This document shows positions 9,327 through 18,793 of a stretch of DNA of 64,000 nucleotides, piece by piece. Source of the DNA: Thermococcus sibiricus MM 739. GTDB lineage: Archaea; Methanobacteriota_B; Thermococci; Thermococcales; Thermococcaceae. The DNA lies in assembly GCF_000022545.1 (NCBI RefSeq), contig NC_012883.1:1046276-1110275 (forward strand), written 5' to 3'. Made by a program: the position numbers and the translations under genes. Numbering within the stretch: position 1 is the first letter of the stretch; each line of letters starts with the position of its first letter. A model generated the notes under the pieces. That model was not told the DNA's origin, searched no databases, and saw only the letters and a list, made by a program, of their open reading frames with translations.

Positions 9327-10046
9327 TTAGATCCTTGGCTGCACTCTATAAACTGTCCTATCCTCTCCTATACTATCAACAAGACCACGATGTCTCCTTA
9401 TACAGCTTTCACATTCCCCACAATGAATCGGTTTTCCATCTTCTGTAAACCCTTTAGGCATATAACAGGAATTGGAATACTCATACTTCGCACCAAATTC
9501 TTTCAGAAGTCTTGCTATTCCTTTTTTGCTCAACCCTATTAATGGCGCAACTACTTTGACATCACTCATTGACCCATATTTTAACATATTGTTCATTTTT
9601 TCAACGAATTCAGGAGTGTTATCTGGAAATGTCATACCCTCTTCCGCGTTGAAGCCCACTATAATATCTCCTCCACCAAGAGCATCCAAAAGTGAGGCGG
9701 CAACACTAATTAGCACAAGGTTCCTTGCCGGCACCCAAACACTCTTTGCAGTTTCCTGGGCTTTCTCCGTGTTTTCTAAATCCTTTGATGTAACCTTTGG
9801 AGTTTCCCCACCAACTAAAGTTGTCCCTCTAAGCTTTGAGAACTCCTCTAAAAAGTCTAGGTGGATTATTTTAAGTGGAATGTTAAGCTCCTTTGAAAAG
9901 AACTCCGCGATTTTGTTTATGACTTTTTCCTCGTTGCTCCCATAGTTTATGGTGAGCATGATAACTTCATCATAATTCTCTTTTGCCCAATAGAGGCAAG
10001 CAGTGCTGTCAAGGCCTCCGCTAAATAATACCACGGCTCTTGTCAT
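9327..10046 (-). CDS. queC: 7-cyano-7-deazaguanine (preQ0) synthase
   Basis: The product is 239 aa with the PP-loop SGGLDST at the N-terminus. A C-terminal zinc site is formed by the Cys of SNSCYMPKG and the CGECESC cluster. It makes preQ0 from 7-carboxy-7-deazaguanine with ATP and ammonia, feeding archaeosine at position 15 of archaeal tRNA. The ATG at 10046 is chosen because GGAGGG then has a six-base spacing; the ATG two codons earlier abuts the ribosome binding site. No other queuosine/archaeosine gene is in this window. Confidence 0.95.
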   Translation of the reverse strand: MTRAVVLFSGGLDSTACLYWAKENYDEVIMLTINYGSNEEKVINKIAEFFSKELNIPLKIIHLDFLEEFSKLRGTTLVGGETPKVTSKDLENTEKAQETAKSVWVPARNLVLISVAASLLDALGGGDIIVGFNAEEGMTFPDNTPEFVEKMNNMLKYGSMSDVKVVAPLIGLSKKGIARLLKEFGAKYEYSNSCYMPKGFTEDGKPIHCGECESCIRRHRGLVDSIGEDRTVYRVQPRI

Positions 10047-10082
10047 TTTCATCCCTCCAATTCTTTGATGGTCTTTAGTAGG

Positions 10083-10511
10083 TTATGAACTTTTCCAAAG
10101 AGAAAGCAATAGAAGAAGGCCTGGAGGTAAAAGAGCTGCATGGAGAAGGGCAAAGATTGTAAAGATATTGGGTTCAAATTTTCCCGCTAAGACAGTGTCT
10201 CCCAAAGCCAGTAGCGAAAGAGTGCCCCATGCAATAGTTGGAAGGAGCACAAAAACTATCGGAAGTTTGTTGTTTTTAATGTCGGAGTCAGGTAAAGATG
10301 AATACAATAAAATCAACGTCCCCCAGAGTGTCCAGAACATTCCATCATTTCCTCCCACATCGTCCCAATCATATACAAACTCATCGTACTCCCAAGTAAG
10401 CTTCACATAGTAAGCATGGGTTAAATAAGACAACCCGATTAAGGTTTGGAAGACTCCTATAAGAAAGATCAGTTTTTGAACCTTTGACCTTTTAGAGAGA
10501 TTAAACATCAT
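10083..10511 (-). CDS. Hypothetical four-helix membrane protein
   Basis: The product is 142 aa with four predicted membrane helices. An acidic, aromatic loop (YDEFVYDWDDVGGNDG) between helices 1 and 2 probably faces outside. The N-terminal SKRSKVQK stretch is basic and probably cytoplasmic. I do not recognise a family. The gene ends 36 bases before queC on the same strand, so the two may be co-transcribed. Nothing in the sequence links it to deazaguanine chemistry. Confidence 0.6.
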   Translation of the reverse strand: MMFNLSKRSKVQKLIFLIGVFQTLIGLSYLTHAYYVKLTWEYDEFVYDWDDVGGNDGMFWTLWGTLILLYSSLPDSDIKNNKLPIVFVLLPTIAWGTLSLLALGDTVLAGKFEPNIFTIFALLHAALLPPGLLLLLSLWKSS

Positions 10512-10726
10512 GTTCCCCTATGTTGTATTATTCTGTTAGTGAATCTTAAAAACTTTTAGATATTATTAATCGCCACTTAAAGGATAGATTCTAATCATTA
10601 TATTAAAGTTATGAAAATATTTTTAAATTTTGATTACAGTATTCTAGTGGTGGCCTCTAATGAAGAGGTACTCAATGAATTCTAAAAAAAGTTTTTATTA
10701 ATGATAGTTTTTTATTGTCTTTTAGT

Positions 10727-10834
10727 GTGGCGGTTCTAGCATATTATCCAGATCCAACAAGAAAGCCATATAGCCGGTTAGTGGGCCAATTGAATTTGCT
10801 GATACTTATCCTCTCACGGGGTGATTGGATATGA
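10727..10834 (+). CDS. Possible 35-aa leader ORF ahead of the broken surface-protein gene
   Basis: A GTG-initiated frame of 35 codons ends with TGA overlapping the ATG of the next gene (ATGA at 10831-10834). It would be translationally coupled to that gene if real. I see no recognisable motif and no strong ribosome binding site, so it could be chance or a remnant. The rest of 10512-10726 is AT-rich with T-runs and shows no gene. Confidence 0.25.
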   Translation: MAVLAYYPDPTRKPYSRLVGQLNLLILILSRGDWI

Positions 10835-11739
10835 AAAGGTTAATCGCCTTAACTCTTTCCATACTTCTCTTCACAAATGTTGTCCAAGCGTTAACCCTCG
10901 TGGAAAATACCTCTTGCGAACCTTACAATATTGAAGCATATACTGATGGAGAAAAAACCATAGTGCTCTTCCTCTTCAACCCGGACTTTTATAACTTTAC
11001 TTATCGGAACGCGTATGTGGGATTTGAAATAAAATTTGATCGAAAAATACTGAAATGCAGGCGTGACATTGAAAATAAATATGGGCTTTCGTATAGCGTT
11101 GGCACTCCAGAGATAAGGACAGAGAAGATCTTAAAAGTACCAGCAGAAGTCCGGCACCTTAGATTCTCTGCTTGAGATTTATTTAAAAGCAGACCCAACA
11201 GAAATCGATAAAAACGCCTTAATTAACGAAGTTCTGACAAACAGACCCCAACAGAAGATTCTCCTTGTTGTGAATCCTGCAGAGGCAGTGAATATTAACA
11301 CCACATACTACAGCAGAGAACTCATAAAACTGTTCTTTGGAGAAAAGTTCTGGGAAGAGAACATCAAAGAACCCACTGATCTTACTCCCTTAATTGGTGC
11401 AATTGGACATGAGCATATAATCTATGGGTACGTCCCAGTGACGATAAACCTCGAAGAAGCCGAAAAAAGGCCCAAGCTGAAGGAAAAAGCTTAGAAGAGG
11501 TCATAAAAGAAGTTATTGATGCCATTAGGATGGTAATACCCGAGAATGTAACGATTGTTGTTCCCGTTGAAAAACCCGTAACGGCAACGCCCTTAGTTGG
11601 ACTTCCCGAGGAGAAGAATAACCAAGAAACTCTCCCAGAGACTGATAAGGGGACTGAAAATAGTGACCAAAGTACTGCCATCTGTTTACTACCAATAATT
11701 GCTCTTATAGCTTTCATATTACTAATTAAAAAGCGATAA
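10831..11739 (+). pseudogene. Exported membrane-anchored surface protein, frame broken twice
   Basis: The N-terminus is a signal peptide (MKRLIALTLSILLFTNVVQA) in frame 1, open to 11175. A continuing sequence from about 11140 to 11494 is in frame 2. From about 11490 to 11739 the frame returns to 1 and ends with a single membrane helix and KKR. Together they read as one secreted protein of about 300 aa with a C-terminal anchor. The two shifts compensate, so they are either real mutations or two sequencing errors; the second lies close to the A-runs at 11462-11491. A good ribosome binding site (GGGGTGATT) precedes the ATG. The family is unknown to me. Confidence 0.65.
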
Positions 11740-11800
11740 TTCTTTCATTTTTTCTTGTTCCTTTATAGAACAGCACCACAAAGATTACATTTAATTTTTA

Positions 11801-12118
11801 CGGCGGCGGACACGCCCGAGGGTGGGAACCCTCCTCCAGCGGCTTCCACCGAGACTTGCTCGCCCCCGCTACCCCACGAGCGCCGAACGTCCCACCTACC
11901 GCTGCTCCCTTCCGGGCCTTGCGGGGTTCAGCGGACAAAGGGAGTTAGCGGAGCCCTTCAGCTCCGCCTCTCCCACCGTCAGCCCCGTGGGACAGGGGCT
12001 CATGGCTCCTCTCGGCTTCCGCAGCTGGATTTGGGAACCGCCCCTCGGGCTTCGGCCCCCGCATATCGACGGTTTCGGGTTCCAGGGGACGCCGAACCCC
12101 CCAGCCTAGTCCGCCGCC
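11801..12118 (-). ncRNA. Signal recognition particle RNA (7S RNA)
   Basis: A GC-rich block of about 318 nt sits in AT-rich flanks. On the minus strand it begins GGCGGCGGACTAGG and ends GTCCGCCGCC, so the ends pair as helix 1. The conserved helix 8 core is visible as CCCGGAAGGGAGCAG near the middle, with its GNAR-type tetraloop, and this region binds SRP54. Long complementary segments form helix 5. It is the RNA scaffold for SRP19 and SRP54 in co-translational targeting. Several long ORFs on either strand here are artefacts of high GC. Confidence 0.95.
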
Positions 12119-12140
12119 ATTCAATTATACCTATCAATGA

Positions 12141-12150
12141 ATATATAAAG
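12141..12150 (-). promoter_or_regulatory. TATA box of the SRP RNA promoter
   Basis: CTTTATATAT on the minus strand is centred about 27 bases before the SRP RNA 5' end at 12118, the normal archaeal distance. Purine-rich ACCAAA lies upstream in the BRE position. Confidence 0.7.
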
Positions 12151-12213
12151 GTTTGGTATCTTATAATCAGAGAGGATATACCATTTGATTTATCTTCTTA
12201 CCAAAAAAGAGCC

Positions 12214-12801
12214 CTATTCCTTTTTGGATTCCCCACTCATAACTGCAGATGCTATCATATGAGCCAATCTTAAAGGCTCAGGAATTAAAGAACTTTTTTG
12301 AGTTAATCTTATTATCTCTTCGGCTTGATCATAAGAAACTCCAATAGCCTGATAATACAACTTCCCGGGGATTAACTCTTTTATTTTGCCTGCTTTGTGT
12401 AAGAGGCTTATTTTCTCCTCAGCATCTGAGAAATGTTTCTTTAAAGCCTTCTCCATAGCTTGCAAGTCAGGTTTTTTTCTTATCACTATTATTACAGGCA
12501 TTCGCGTCTCTCTGCTCAGCTCTTCAACATCAACTACGTTAAACCCTGCATAAGTTATTCCCTTGAGCATTATAATTCTCAGATCCTTAAAGCGGGAATT
12601 GTGTATGGCCTCGATCATTTTTTCCGTTGCATCTCTTCCATCAACTTCAATCCATCTTGTTACAACTCCAACAACATCTTGAGAACCTTTCATAACAACT
12701 CCAACCAGAATAGTCTTATCCCGCTTGATCTTGGATTTAAAAGAAAAAGTGCCGTCATCAAAGCCAATGACTCTTATTTGGGGTTTTATTTTTCTAATCA
12801 T
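12214..12801 (-). CDS. DUF99 family protein (endonuclease V-like fold)
   Basis: The product is 195 aa and matches the archaeal DUF99 family in length and motifs: an N-terminal [11 protein letters not shown] acidic motif, a central [11 protein letters not shown], and a basic [10 protein letters not shown] segment. The family is related to endonuclease V, and one crenarchaeal member has been described acting on deoxyuridine. A DNA-repair nuclease role is likely but unproven here. The start ATG overlaps the stop of cutA by four bases (ATGA), so the pair is an operon. Confidence 0.85.
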   Translation of the reverse strand: MIRKIKPQIRVIGFDDGTFSFKSKIKRDKTILVGVVMKGSQDVVGVVTRWIEVDGRDATEKMIEAIHNSRFKDLRIIMLKGITYAGFNVVDVEELSRETRMPVIIVIRKKPDLQAMEKALKKHFSDAEEKISLLHKAGKIKELIPGKLYYQAIGVSYDQAEEIIRLTQKSSLIPEPLRLAHMIASAVMSGESKKE

Positions 12802-13103
12802 TTCGTTACCTCTAACAGCCAGTTTAAGTACTCTTTATTGACGTGATCGACATCTATTCTTATTATAGCAGGAACAGTGTATGGATGAAGCTCTCTCAAA
12901 GCATCTTTAAGCTCACTCCAGAGGTCAACTTTTGTCTTTAATAGTGCTCCAATCTCATTGTCATTTTCAATTTGTCCTTGCCACCAGTAAAAGGCTTTGT
13001 GTTCCCTGAGATTTGCACATGCAATTAATCTCCTCTCTAAAAGCTCTTTTGTGATTCTCTCAGCACTCTCCCAATTAGGAAATGTTGTATAAACAAGTAT
13101 CAT
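12798..13103 (-). CDS. cutA: Divalent-cation tolerance protein CutA1
   Basis: The product is about 101 aa with the family signatures [20 protein letters not shown], and [13 protein letters not shown]. CutA1 forms very stable trimers with a ferredoxin-like fold and binds copper. Its physiological role is unsettled. The start at 13103 matches the usual family N-terminus (MILVYTTFP). An ATG three codons upstream (13112) also has a GGAAGG site, so the exact start is open. It is the first gene of a two-gene unit with the DUF99 gene. Confidence 0.93.
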   Translation of the reverse strand: MILVYTTFPNWESAERITKELLERRLIACANLREHKAFYWWQGQIENDNEIGALLKTKVDLWSELKDALRELHPYTVPAIIRIDVDHVNKEYLNWLLEVTK

Positions 13104-13185
13104 CTCACTCATGTCCTTCCCCCAATGAGGATTAGCGTAAGATAAACTTAAATTTTGTGCTGGTTATTCTTAATGGGGGGAATGA

Positions 13186-13461
13186 ATGGAGATAGTAAGA
13201 GCACATCTAAGAATATATGGGCGGGTCCAAGGAGTCGGGTTTAGGTGGAGTATGCAAAGAGAGGCAAAAAAACTAGGTGTCAATGGATGGGTAAGAAATC
13301 TTCCCAACGGTAGTGTTGAGGCTGTCATCGAGGGAGAAAGAGAAAGGGTAGAAGCCCTCATTGGATGGGCCCATCAAGGCCCTTCATGGGCAAGGGTTAC
13401 GAGAGTTGAAGTCGGCTGGGAAACGCCAAAAGGAGAAAAGGGGTTTAGAGTTGTGGGTTAA
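13186..13461 (+). CDS. acyP: Acylphosphatase
   Basis: The product is 91 aa with the full acylphosphatase signature: [18 protein letters not shown], with the phosphate-binding loop and catalytic Arg, and [17 protein letters not shown], with the catalytic Asn. It hydrolyses acyl phosphates such as carbamoyl or 1,3-bisphosphoglycerate phosphate. A G-rich stretch (GGGGGGAATG) serves as ribosome binding site. The stop shares a TTAA with the stop of the converging regulator gene. Confidence 0.96.
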   Translation: MEIVRAHLRIYGRVQGVGFRWSMQREAKKLGVNGWVRNLPNGSVEAVIEGERERVEALIGWAHQGPSWARVTRVEVGWETPKGEKGFRVVG

Positions 13462-14051
13462 TTTTTCACATTTAACCCTTCAACAGCTACTTTCTTGGGA
13501 CAATACTTTACTTCACAATAGCTACAAACTACTCTTTCCTTGCTTTTCTCAGGAGTGTGAAGAACCAGTTTCTTAAACCCGGGTATATCTTTTATTTTCA
13601 CAAATACGTCCACAGGTAAGATCCCATCTATAATTATATATGCCTTGGCGTCTTCTTGTCTCAAATTTCTACTAAAGATCTCCATAATCGGCACATTACT
13701 CTCGTGAAGATACCTCAAGAGTTCAGAGAGAGCAAATGAGTAATCTGTCTTCTCAAGTTCTATTTCTAGCACTTCCCACCCCATAATCGGTGCCATGGTT
13801 ACTAAACTTGGGAGGGGATTTAATTTTTCAAATATCATCTTTAGTGGGTAGGTTTTTTCTATGTACTCAATAGTGTGGTAGATTATCTTTCTATTAACCC
13901 CAATTACACGAGAAAGTTCACTTATTGGAACTTCCACTTCTCTCAAATATATCTTACCATTTTTTACACTTAAACCAGTCTCAAAAAGGAATTCCGCAAC
14001 CTTCCTTCTTGCTGGAAAATTCTTAAAATAAGAATCTAGTATGAGCATCAT
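13458..14051 (-). CDS. ACT-domain transcriptional regulator (COG2150 type)
   Basis: The product is 197 aa. Residues 1-70 contain a winged or plain helix-turn-helix ([24 protein letters not shown]). Residues 75-165 have the alternating beta/alpha pattern of an ACT-like ligand domain. The C-terminus carries four Cys/His-type ligands in [12 protein letters not shown], possibly a metal or Fe-S site. Proteins of this layout are predicted regulators of amino acid metabolism in archaea; the ligand is unknown. GAGGTGACC precedes ATG ATG, so the start could also be 14048. Confidence 0.8.
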   Translation of the reverse strand: MMLILDSYFKNFPARRKVAEFLFETGLSVKNGKIYLREVEVPISELSRVIGVNRKIIYHTIEYIEKTYPLKMIFEKLNPLPSLVTMAPIMGWEVLEIELEKTDYSFALSELLRYLHESNVPIMEIFSRNLRQEDAKAYIIIDGILPVDVFVKIKDIPGFKKLVLHTPEKSKERVVCSYCEVKYCPKKVAVEGLNVKN

Positions 14052-14177
14052 CTTTGGTCACCTCTTATACAATATTGTGTACAAGTGAATATTTAAGCTT
14101 TTCTATAACCAAAGTTTGCAACAAGCTTTAAAACCCTTTTTCCAAATATGAAACAGTGCGAAAGTCTCCAAAAGGTG

Positions 14178-16166
14178 ATGCCTATTCTAGTCGTTGGTAT
14201 TGATATAATCAGTGAAGAACCAAAACGTTTTGCCGTGGTTAGTTGGTTTAATGGAAAACTCGTCAAACATGGAGAGTTTACTTTCTATAGACTTATCAGG
14301 TTCATAAGAACCAAAAAACCAGATATAGTTGTCACAGACAATATACACGAGCTTGGAGAGTATTTAAGAAAATTCATACACGCTATTCCACAAGGAACGA
14401 AAATCGTGCAAATAACTGGTAGACCTGGGGAGCAGAAACCCTTATGGGGGCTGGCCAAGGAACATGGAATTAGAGTTGGAGATAAGTTTAATCCTTATGA
14501 AGAAGCAAAAGTATGTGCCCTCCTAGCCGCCAGGGGGATCGGTTATGAGGTCTTGGCCTTCGAAGATGAGGTCATTATTAAAGTTTCAAGAGGGAGAAGT
14601 CAAGGGAAAGGTGGTTGGAGCCAAGATCGTTATAGAAGAAGATTGCATAATTTGATACAAAATAAAGTGAGAGAGATTGAAGAGACCCTAAAAAAAGCCA
14701 ACATTCCCTTTGATATAGAGATCAAAGAAAAAGATCAAGGGTTAGAAAGAGGGGAGTTCCGAGTATATGCATCTAGAGAAGAACTTGCAGGATTAATAAA
14801 ACCCATGCGCGGAGGAGATATTGAAGTCCGAATACGACCTGTTGAGAGAAAAACCTTTGAGTTTGTCCCACTAAAAAGCGAACGTGCAATAAGAGAAAGA
14901 AAAAGTGTTATAGTCGGGCTTGATCCAGGTATAACAGTAGGAATTGCTGCCCTAGACCTCAATGGGCAGGTATTGATGACATATAGTGAGCGAAACATGG
15001 CTATAAGTGATGTGATTAAGTTTATAAGTGAAATCGGACACCCCATAATAATTTCTACTGATGTAAATCCAGCTCCGGGATTAGTAGAAAAAATAGCCCG
15101 ATCCTTCAAGGCCCTCCTTTTTGTACCAAGAGAAAGCCTAAAGGTGGAGGAAAAGAACGAACTTTTAAGAAACCTCGGAGTAACTGTGGAAGATGATCAT
15201 CAAAGAGACGCCCTAACAGCGGCCTATAAGGCATATCTACGTTTAAAACCGAAACTTGACCATGTAGACGCAAAACTTAGAGAATTAGAGATTGAAGGAA
15301 AAGGAGAAGAGATAAAAGCCCTTGTCATACAGGGGTATAACTTGGGAGAGGCCATATTAAAGGTCAAAGAAAAAGAAAAACCAAAAGAAGAAATCAGAGC
15401 AGCAGAAGAGAAAGAGGCCTCTCTAGATCTTGGTCCATATCTCGAGAAAATAAAAGAACTTGAGAAAACCATCGAATTTCTAGAGAAAGAAAACCAAGAA
15501 CTAAGAGCCATGATTGAAGAACAACGAAAAATCATTGAAAATTTAGAAACTAAAATTGCTACATACGATGAGAAAATTAGAGAAAAAATACTCAGAACCA
15601 AAGAGATAGAAACAAAAGAAAAGAGAATAGCATATCTCGAAAAAGAATTAAGAGAAGCAAAATCAATCATAGAAAAACTAAGCAAAGATCTAGTTCTAAC
15701 AAAGAGGATGCATCTTCTCGAGCTTAAAGGAAGCGCTGTGCCAATTAAGGTCATTGAAAACTTAACTTGGAAAGAATTAGAAGAGTTAGAACGCTCTACT
15801 AGTATCAAAAGAGACGATGTCCTTTACATTATTAATCCCGCCGGTGCTGGCAGAAGCATAGGAGAGTATATATCAGAAAAAAGAGTAAAAGCTATAATAA
15901 GTGCAAAACCTCTACCTAATGTTATTTATGAAGTATTAAAAGAGAATAAAATTCCAGTTCTCTATGAAAGTGAAATTGAAGTAAAAAGAGTGGATGAATT
16001 CGCCATAGTAGATAGAAAAGAGCTTGAAAAAGTTATAGAAGAAAAACTAAATCAATGGAAAGAAGAAGAGAAACAAAAAGAAGTTCAAGAGTTCCTAAGA
16101 CTTATTGAAGAATACAGGTTGAAAAGAATTAAAGAGCTTAAGAAAAAGGCTGATGAGGAACATTAG
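14178..16166 (+). CDS. DUF460 protein: RNase H-fold domains plus long coiled coil
   Basis: The product is about 662 aa and matches the archaeal COG2433/DUF460 family. The N-terminus (VVGIDIISEEPKRFAVVSW) and a second segment near residue 260 (VIVGLDPGITVGIAALDL) look like RNase H/RuvC-fold strands with conserved Asp. Residues about 400-530 are a heptad-rich coiled coil, and a C-terminal region is again mixed alpha/beta. The family is uncharacterised, and the nuclease fold hints at nucleic-acid metabolism. The ATG at 14178 has AAGGTG directly upstream and fits the family start better than 14148. Confidence 0.85.
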   Translation: MPILVVGIDIISEEPKRFAVVSWFNGKLVKHGEFTFYRLIRFIRTKKPDIVVTDNIHELGEYLRKFIHAIPQGTKIVQITGRPGEQKPLWGLAKEHGIRVGDKFNPYEEAKVCALLAARGIGYEVLAFEDEVIIKVSRGRSQGKGGWSQDRYRRRLHNLIQNKVREIEETLKKANIPFDIEIKEKDQGLERGEFRVYASREELAGLIKPMRGGDIEVRIRPVERKTFEFVPLKSERAIRERKSVIVGLDPGITVGIAALDLNGQVLMTYSERNMAISDVIKFISEIGHPIIISTDVNPAPGLVEKIARSFKALLFVPRESLKVEEKNELLRNLGVTVEDDHQRDALTAAYKAYLRLKPKLDHVDAKLRELEIEGKGEEIKALVIQGYNLGEAILKVKEKEKPKEEIRAAEEKEASLDLGPYLEKIKELEKTIEFLEKENQELRAMIEEQRKIIENLETKIATYDEKIREKILRTKEIETKEKRIAYLEKELREAKSIIEKLSKDLVLTKRMHLLELKGSAVPIKVIENLTWKELEELERSTSIKRDDVLYIINPAGAGRSIGEYISEKRVKAIISAKPLPNVIYEVLKENKIPVLYESEIEVKRVDEFAIVDRKELEKVIEEKLNQWKEEEKQKEVQEFLRLIEEYRLKRIKELKKKADEEH

Positions 16167-16225
16167 AGTCCATTTAGAAGCTCTTGAAGCAATCTAAAAT
16201 AATTTCCATTACTGCAAACAAATCC

Positions 16226-16378
16226 TTAAATAAAACTGAGTTCCGGGAAGGGGTAAAACATTATAGGCAATCTAATGGGATTTCCAAGCATATGGTCTTT
16301 TACGAGTTCTTTTATCCACTTGGAGAGGTCCTCATCCGTAAGGGTGGGATAGTTCACAATCTTTGAATAATATATCAC
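16226..16378 (-). CDS. Possible small protein, 50 aa, or remnant
   Basis: A GTG at 16378 opens 50 codons to TAA. The translation is protein-like: YYSKIVNYPTLTDEDLSKW, then a helix KELVKDHM, then a hydrophobic Pro-rich end. No start-spaced ribosome binding site is present; the GTG itself lies in a GAGGTGA. It could be a small gene, or a fragment of a larger one whose N-terminus is lost. The remaining bases of 16167-16446 hold nothing else I can identify. Confidence 0.35.
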   Translation of the reverse strand: MIYYSKIVNYPTLTDEDLSKWIKELVKDHMLGNPIRLPIMFYPFPELSFI

Positions 16379-16446
16379 CTCTATAACATGATATTTCTCC
16401 GAATTTCAGAGAAAACCTTAAGCTGATTAAACTCAAAAACTCCTCG

Positions 16447-17460
16447 ATGAGATTTGAAAACCTTTGTGAAAAATACAATGAGACTATTAAGTGTCTCGTT
16501 TGTGAGAGAAGATGCTCGATAAAAGAGGGCAAAAAGGGAATATGCAGGAACTACATTAATTTAGAGGGAAAGCTAGTGCATATAGGATATGGAAAGATAA
16601 GTACAGTTGAAAGCAGGCCAATTGAAATAAAGCCCTTCTTCCACTACTACCCAAATTCAACTGCATTAACTTTTTCTGGCTTTGGGTGTAATTTTTACTG
16701 CCCATGGTGCCAGAATTATCATTTAAGCTTCTCCAAGCTGCCGGAGAATACTAGAGAAACCCCTCCAGAGGAACTTGTAGACTTGGCTCTAAGAAGCAGG
16801 AATGATGGCCTTTGTGCGAGTTTTAATGAGCCCACTACCCTTTATACTTATCTCCTTGATACCTTTGAGTTAGCAGGGAGGAGAGGCCTCTACAGTTGCC
16901 TAGTAACGAATGGTTATTTTACCACTAAAGCCCTAAGAAGACTTATAGAAAGCGGGGCTTCTGGTTTCAGCATAGATATCAAGGGCTGTCCCAAAATGAA
17001 GGTTTTAAGTACTGTAGATCACAGAAAGGTCTTTAGAAATGCAAAAGAGGCCTTAAACTTAGGTGCCCACGTTGAAATGGTTTACCTCACGATTACAAGT
17101 ACCAATAATTTCGAAGAATGCTACCATTGGATATTCAACATGCATTCAAAAATTCTTGGAGAAGACGTTCCCCTTCATATAAACCGTTATTATCCAATGA
17201 ATTACTGGAAAGAACCACCTACAGCTGTAAAAAAATTGTTAAAGTTAAAAGAAATCGCACAGAAGGAATACAACTTAAACTATGTGTATGTTGGGAATAT
17301 CGGTTCAGTTAAGCACGAAACCACATATTGCCCTACATGTGGTGAAAAGTTGGTAATACGCTCAGAATATAGAGTGCTAAAATGGAATTTAGAAAAAGAC
17401 AATAGATGCCCAAGATGCAGTCAAAAAATTCCAATTTATGGGAATATCACTCGGTTCTAA
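16447..17460 (+). CDS. AmmeMemoRadiSam-type radical SAM enzyme (PFL-activase-like)
   Basis: The product is 337 aa. It has an N-terminal Cys cluster (CLVCERRC), the radical SAM motif CNFYCPWCQ near residue 80 (CX3CX2C), and C-terminal zinc-ribbon-like CPTCGEK and CPRCSQK pairs. It belongs to the COG1180/COG1313 group, related to pyruvate formate-lyase activases. The usual AMMECR1 and Memo partners are not adjacent here. The substrate is unknown. It overlaps the converging ttuA gene by 14 bases. Confidence 0.85.
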   Translation: MRFENLCEKYNETIKCLVCERRCSIKEGKKGICRNYINLEGKLVHIGYGKISTVESRPIEIKPFFHYYPNSTALTFSGFGCNFYCPWCQNYHLSFSKLPENTRETPPEELVDLALRSRNDGLCASFNEPTTLYTYLLDTFELAGRRGLYSCLVTNGYFTTKALRRLIESGASGFSIDIKGCPKMKVLSTVDHRKVFRNAKEALNLGAHVEMVYLTITSTNNFEECYHWIFNMHSKILGEDVPLHINRYYPMNYWKEPPTAVKKLLKLKEIAQKEYNLNYVYVGNIGSVKHETTYCPTCGEKLVIRSEYRVLKWNLEKDNRCPRCSQKIPIYGNITRF

Positions 17461-18412
17461 AGCTAATCCCCCTTTCCTTTGCCGTACTTTGGACCTGAAG
17501 CTTAAAATTGCAGGCCTTGCATACTTCCCCTGTTGTAGGTTGGTCACAGATTTTGCATCGATTAAGGTCTCTGTTGGCATAGGCCTTAGCTAGTAATGGG
17601 AACATTTTATCATAACTCCTCAAGATCTGATACTTGGTGCCCGGATGCTTCTCTTCCATTTCATTTATCCAATCCCTGATCTCAGCTCTAAATGCCTCCA
17701 CTGCGTAAGGACACTCGCTGAAATCTACTTCGATGTTATTTAAAATAGCATAAAGCACTATCTCCTTTTCTGGCACTTCTCTAAGAGGCTTTATCCTCGG
17801 CACAAGGCCTTCATGAATAACCTCATAATAGGGGCCAGTTCTTCCCAGCCTAGCCACATCCCCACGCATTACGTTCATAAGGAACATCTGCACTTCATCA
17901 TCTAGATTGTGCCCAACAGCTAGTTTGTCGGCTTCTAAATCTTGAGCTGCATAGTTTATAAGCCATCTCCTCCATACCCCACAATAAGAACAGGCCCCCA
18001 CACGCTCTCGCTTTTCAAAGCTCCCCATTATGCTAACAGTTTCATCCAGAGAGAAGCCAATGTATTCTTTAAATGAATAGATTTTATGCTCAATTCCAAG
18101 TTTCTTTGCATTCCTCTTTGCTATCTCAACACTCTCAGGCCTGTACCCTTCTATTCCCTCATCTATGGTTATTGCGATTATCTCAAAAGGAAACTTCTGG
18201 CTGAGCTTGTGAAGGATGTGGAGAAGAACAACACTATCCTTTCCACCGCTCACTCCTACCGCTATTCTATCTCCTCTCTTGATTAGCCCGTATTTTCTCA
18301 CAGTCTGCTTTACTTTGCTCTCAACCATTTCATTGAAATGTTTATGACAATAAAACTTACCTTCATATCTCGCATGATATACTGCCTCTCTTCCACACTT
18401 CGTGCATTTCAT
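17447..18412 (-). CDS. ttuA: tRNA 2-thiouridine synthetase TtuA/NcsA
   Basis: The product is 321 aa. It has an N-terminal zinc finger (CTKC...C..H), the PP-loop SGGKDS, a middle GACSYCGVWRR whose cysteines help bind the catalytic [4Fe-4S] cluster, and a C-terminal zinc finger (CKICDQPTTGEVCKAC). It adenylates and thiolates U54 (or U34) of tRNA using a ubiquitin-like sulfur carrier, which stabilises tRNA at high temperature. The ATG at 18412 is preferred over 18442 because GAGGCGAGG lies just upstream and homologues begin MKCTKCG. Confidence 0.93.
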   Translation of the reverse strand: MKCTKCGREAVYHARYEGKFYCHKHFNEMVESKVKQTVRKYGLIKRGDRIAVGVSGGKDSVVLLHILHKLSQKFPFEIIAITIDEGIEGYRPESVEIAKRNAKKLGIEHKIYSFKEYIGFSLDETVSIMGSFEKRERVGACSYCGVWRRWLINYAAQDLEADKLAVGHNLDDEVQMFLMNVMRGDVARLGRTGPYYEVIHEGLVPRIKPLREVPEKEIVLYAILNNIEVDFSECPYAVEAFRAEIRDWINEMEEKHPGTKYQILRSYDKMFPLLAKAYANRDLNRCKICDQPTTGEVCKACNFKLQVQSTAKERGISFRTE

Positions 18413-18581
18413 TTTCCTCGCCTCAGTGAAGGGAAAGAACATCCCTTAAAAAGCCTTTCCTTTGAATTCTCTTATCTCTTTTCTGAGAGGCTTGTCGCGA
18501 CCCCATTATAATGGTTCCGATAATAATTTACCTGATCGTGAACACGAACAATAATGAAAAAGAGTTAAAGCTGTTGAAGGG

Positions 18582-18770
18582 TTAAATCTCCTCCAGCTTT
18601 TTCTTTACCTCTTCTGTGTTTTTCCGCGTTTCTTCCAGAGCGTTCTTGAGTCTCTCAATCTCAACCTTGAACTCATTTAGAGTTTTGTTCAGCTGATAGA
18701 AAGCAAACACCAAAACAACGAGGATTATTAAGCCAAGGATTATGCTTATCCATCCGCTTGGAGTTGACAT
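18582..18770 (-). CDS. Small membrane protein with C-terminal coiled coil
   Basis: The product is 62 aa from the ATG at 18770, which has GGGGAGGAG upstream. Upstream ATGs at 18791 and 18797 are also possible, and 18797 overlaps the regulator stop as ATGA. One hydrophobic helix (ISIILGLIILVVLVFAFY) is followed by a heptad-rich charged helix to the end. It is the last gene of the DUF2202 module. The topology suggests a membrane adaptor, but no family is recognised. Confidence 0.7.
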   Translation of the reverse strand: MSTPSGWISIILGLIILVVLVFAFYQLNKTLNEFKVEIERLKNALEETRKNTEEVKKKLEEI

Positions 18771-18793
18771 ATACACTCCTCCCCAGGGCATTT

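Noticed and set aside
11755-12273. Long ORFs on the plus strand over the GC-rich block
   Set aside because: They lie opposite the SRP RNA gene. Their Pro/Arg/Ser-rich translations are typical of GC-rich non-coding RNA read as protein.
15224-15808. 194-aa minus-strand ORF inside the DUF460 gene
   Set aside because: It is antisense to the coiled-coil region of the DUF460 protein and is rich in Ser and Phe, as expected when Glu/Lys-rich coding sequence is read backwards.
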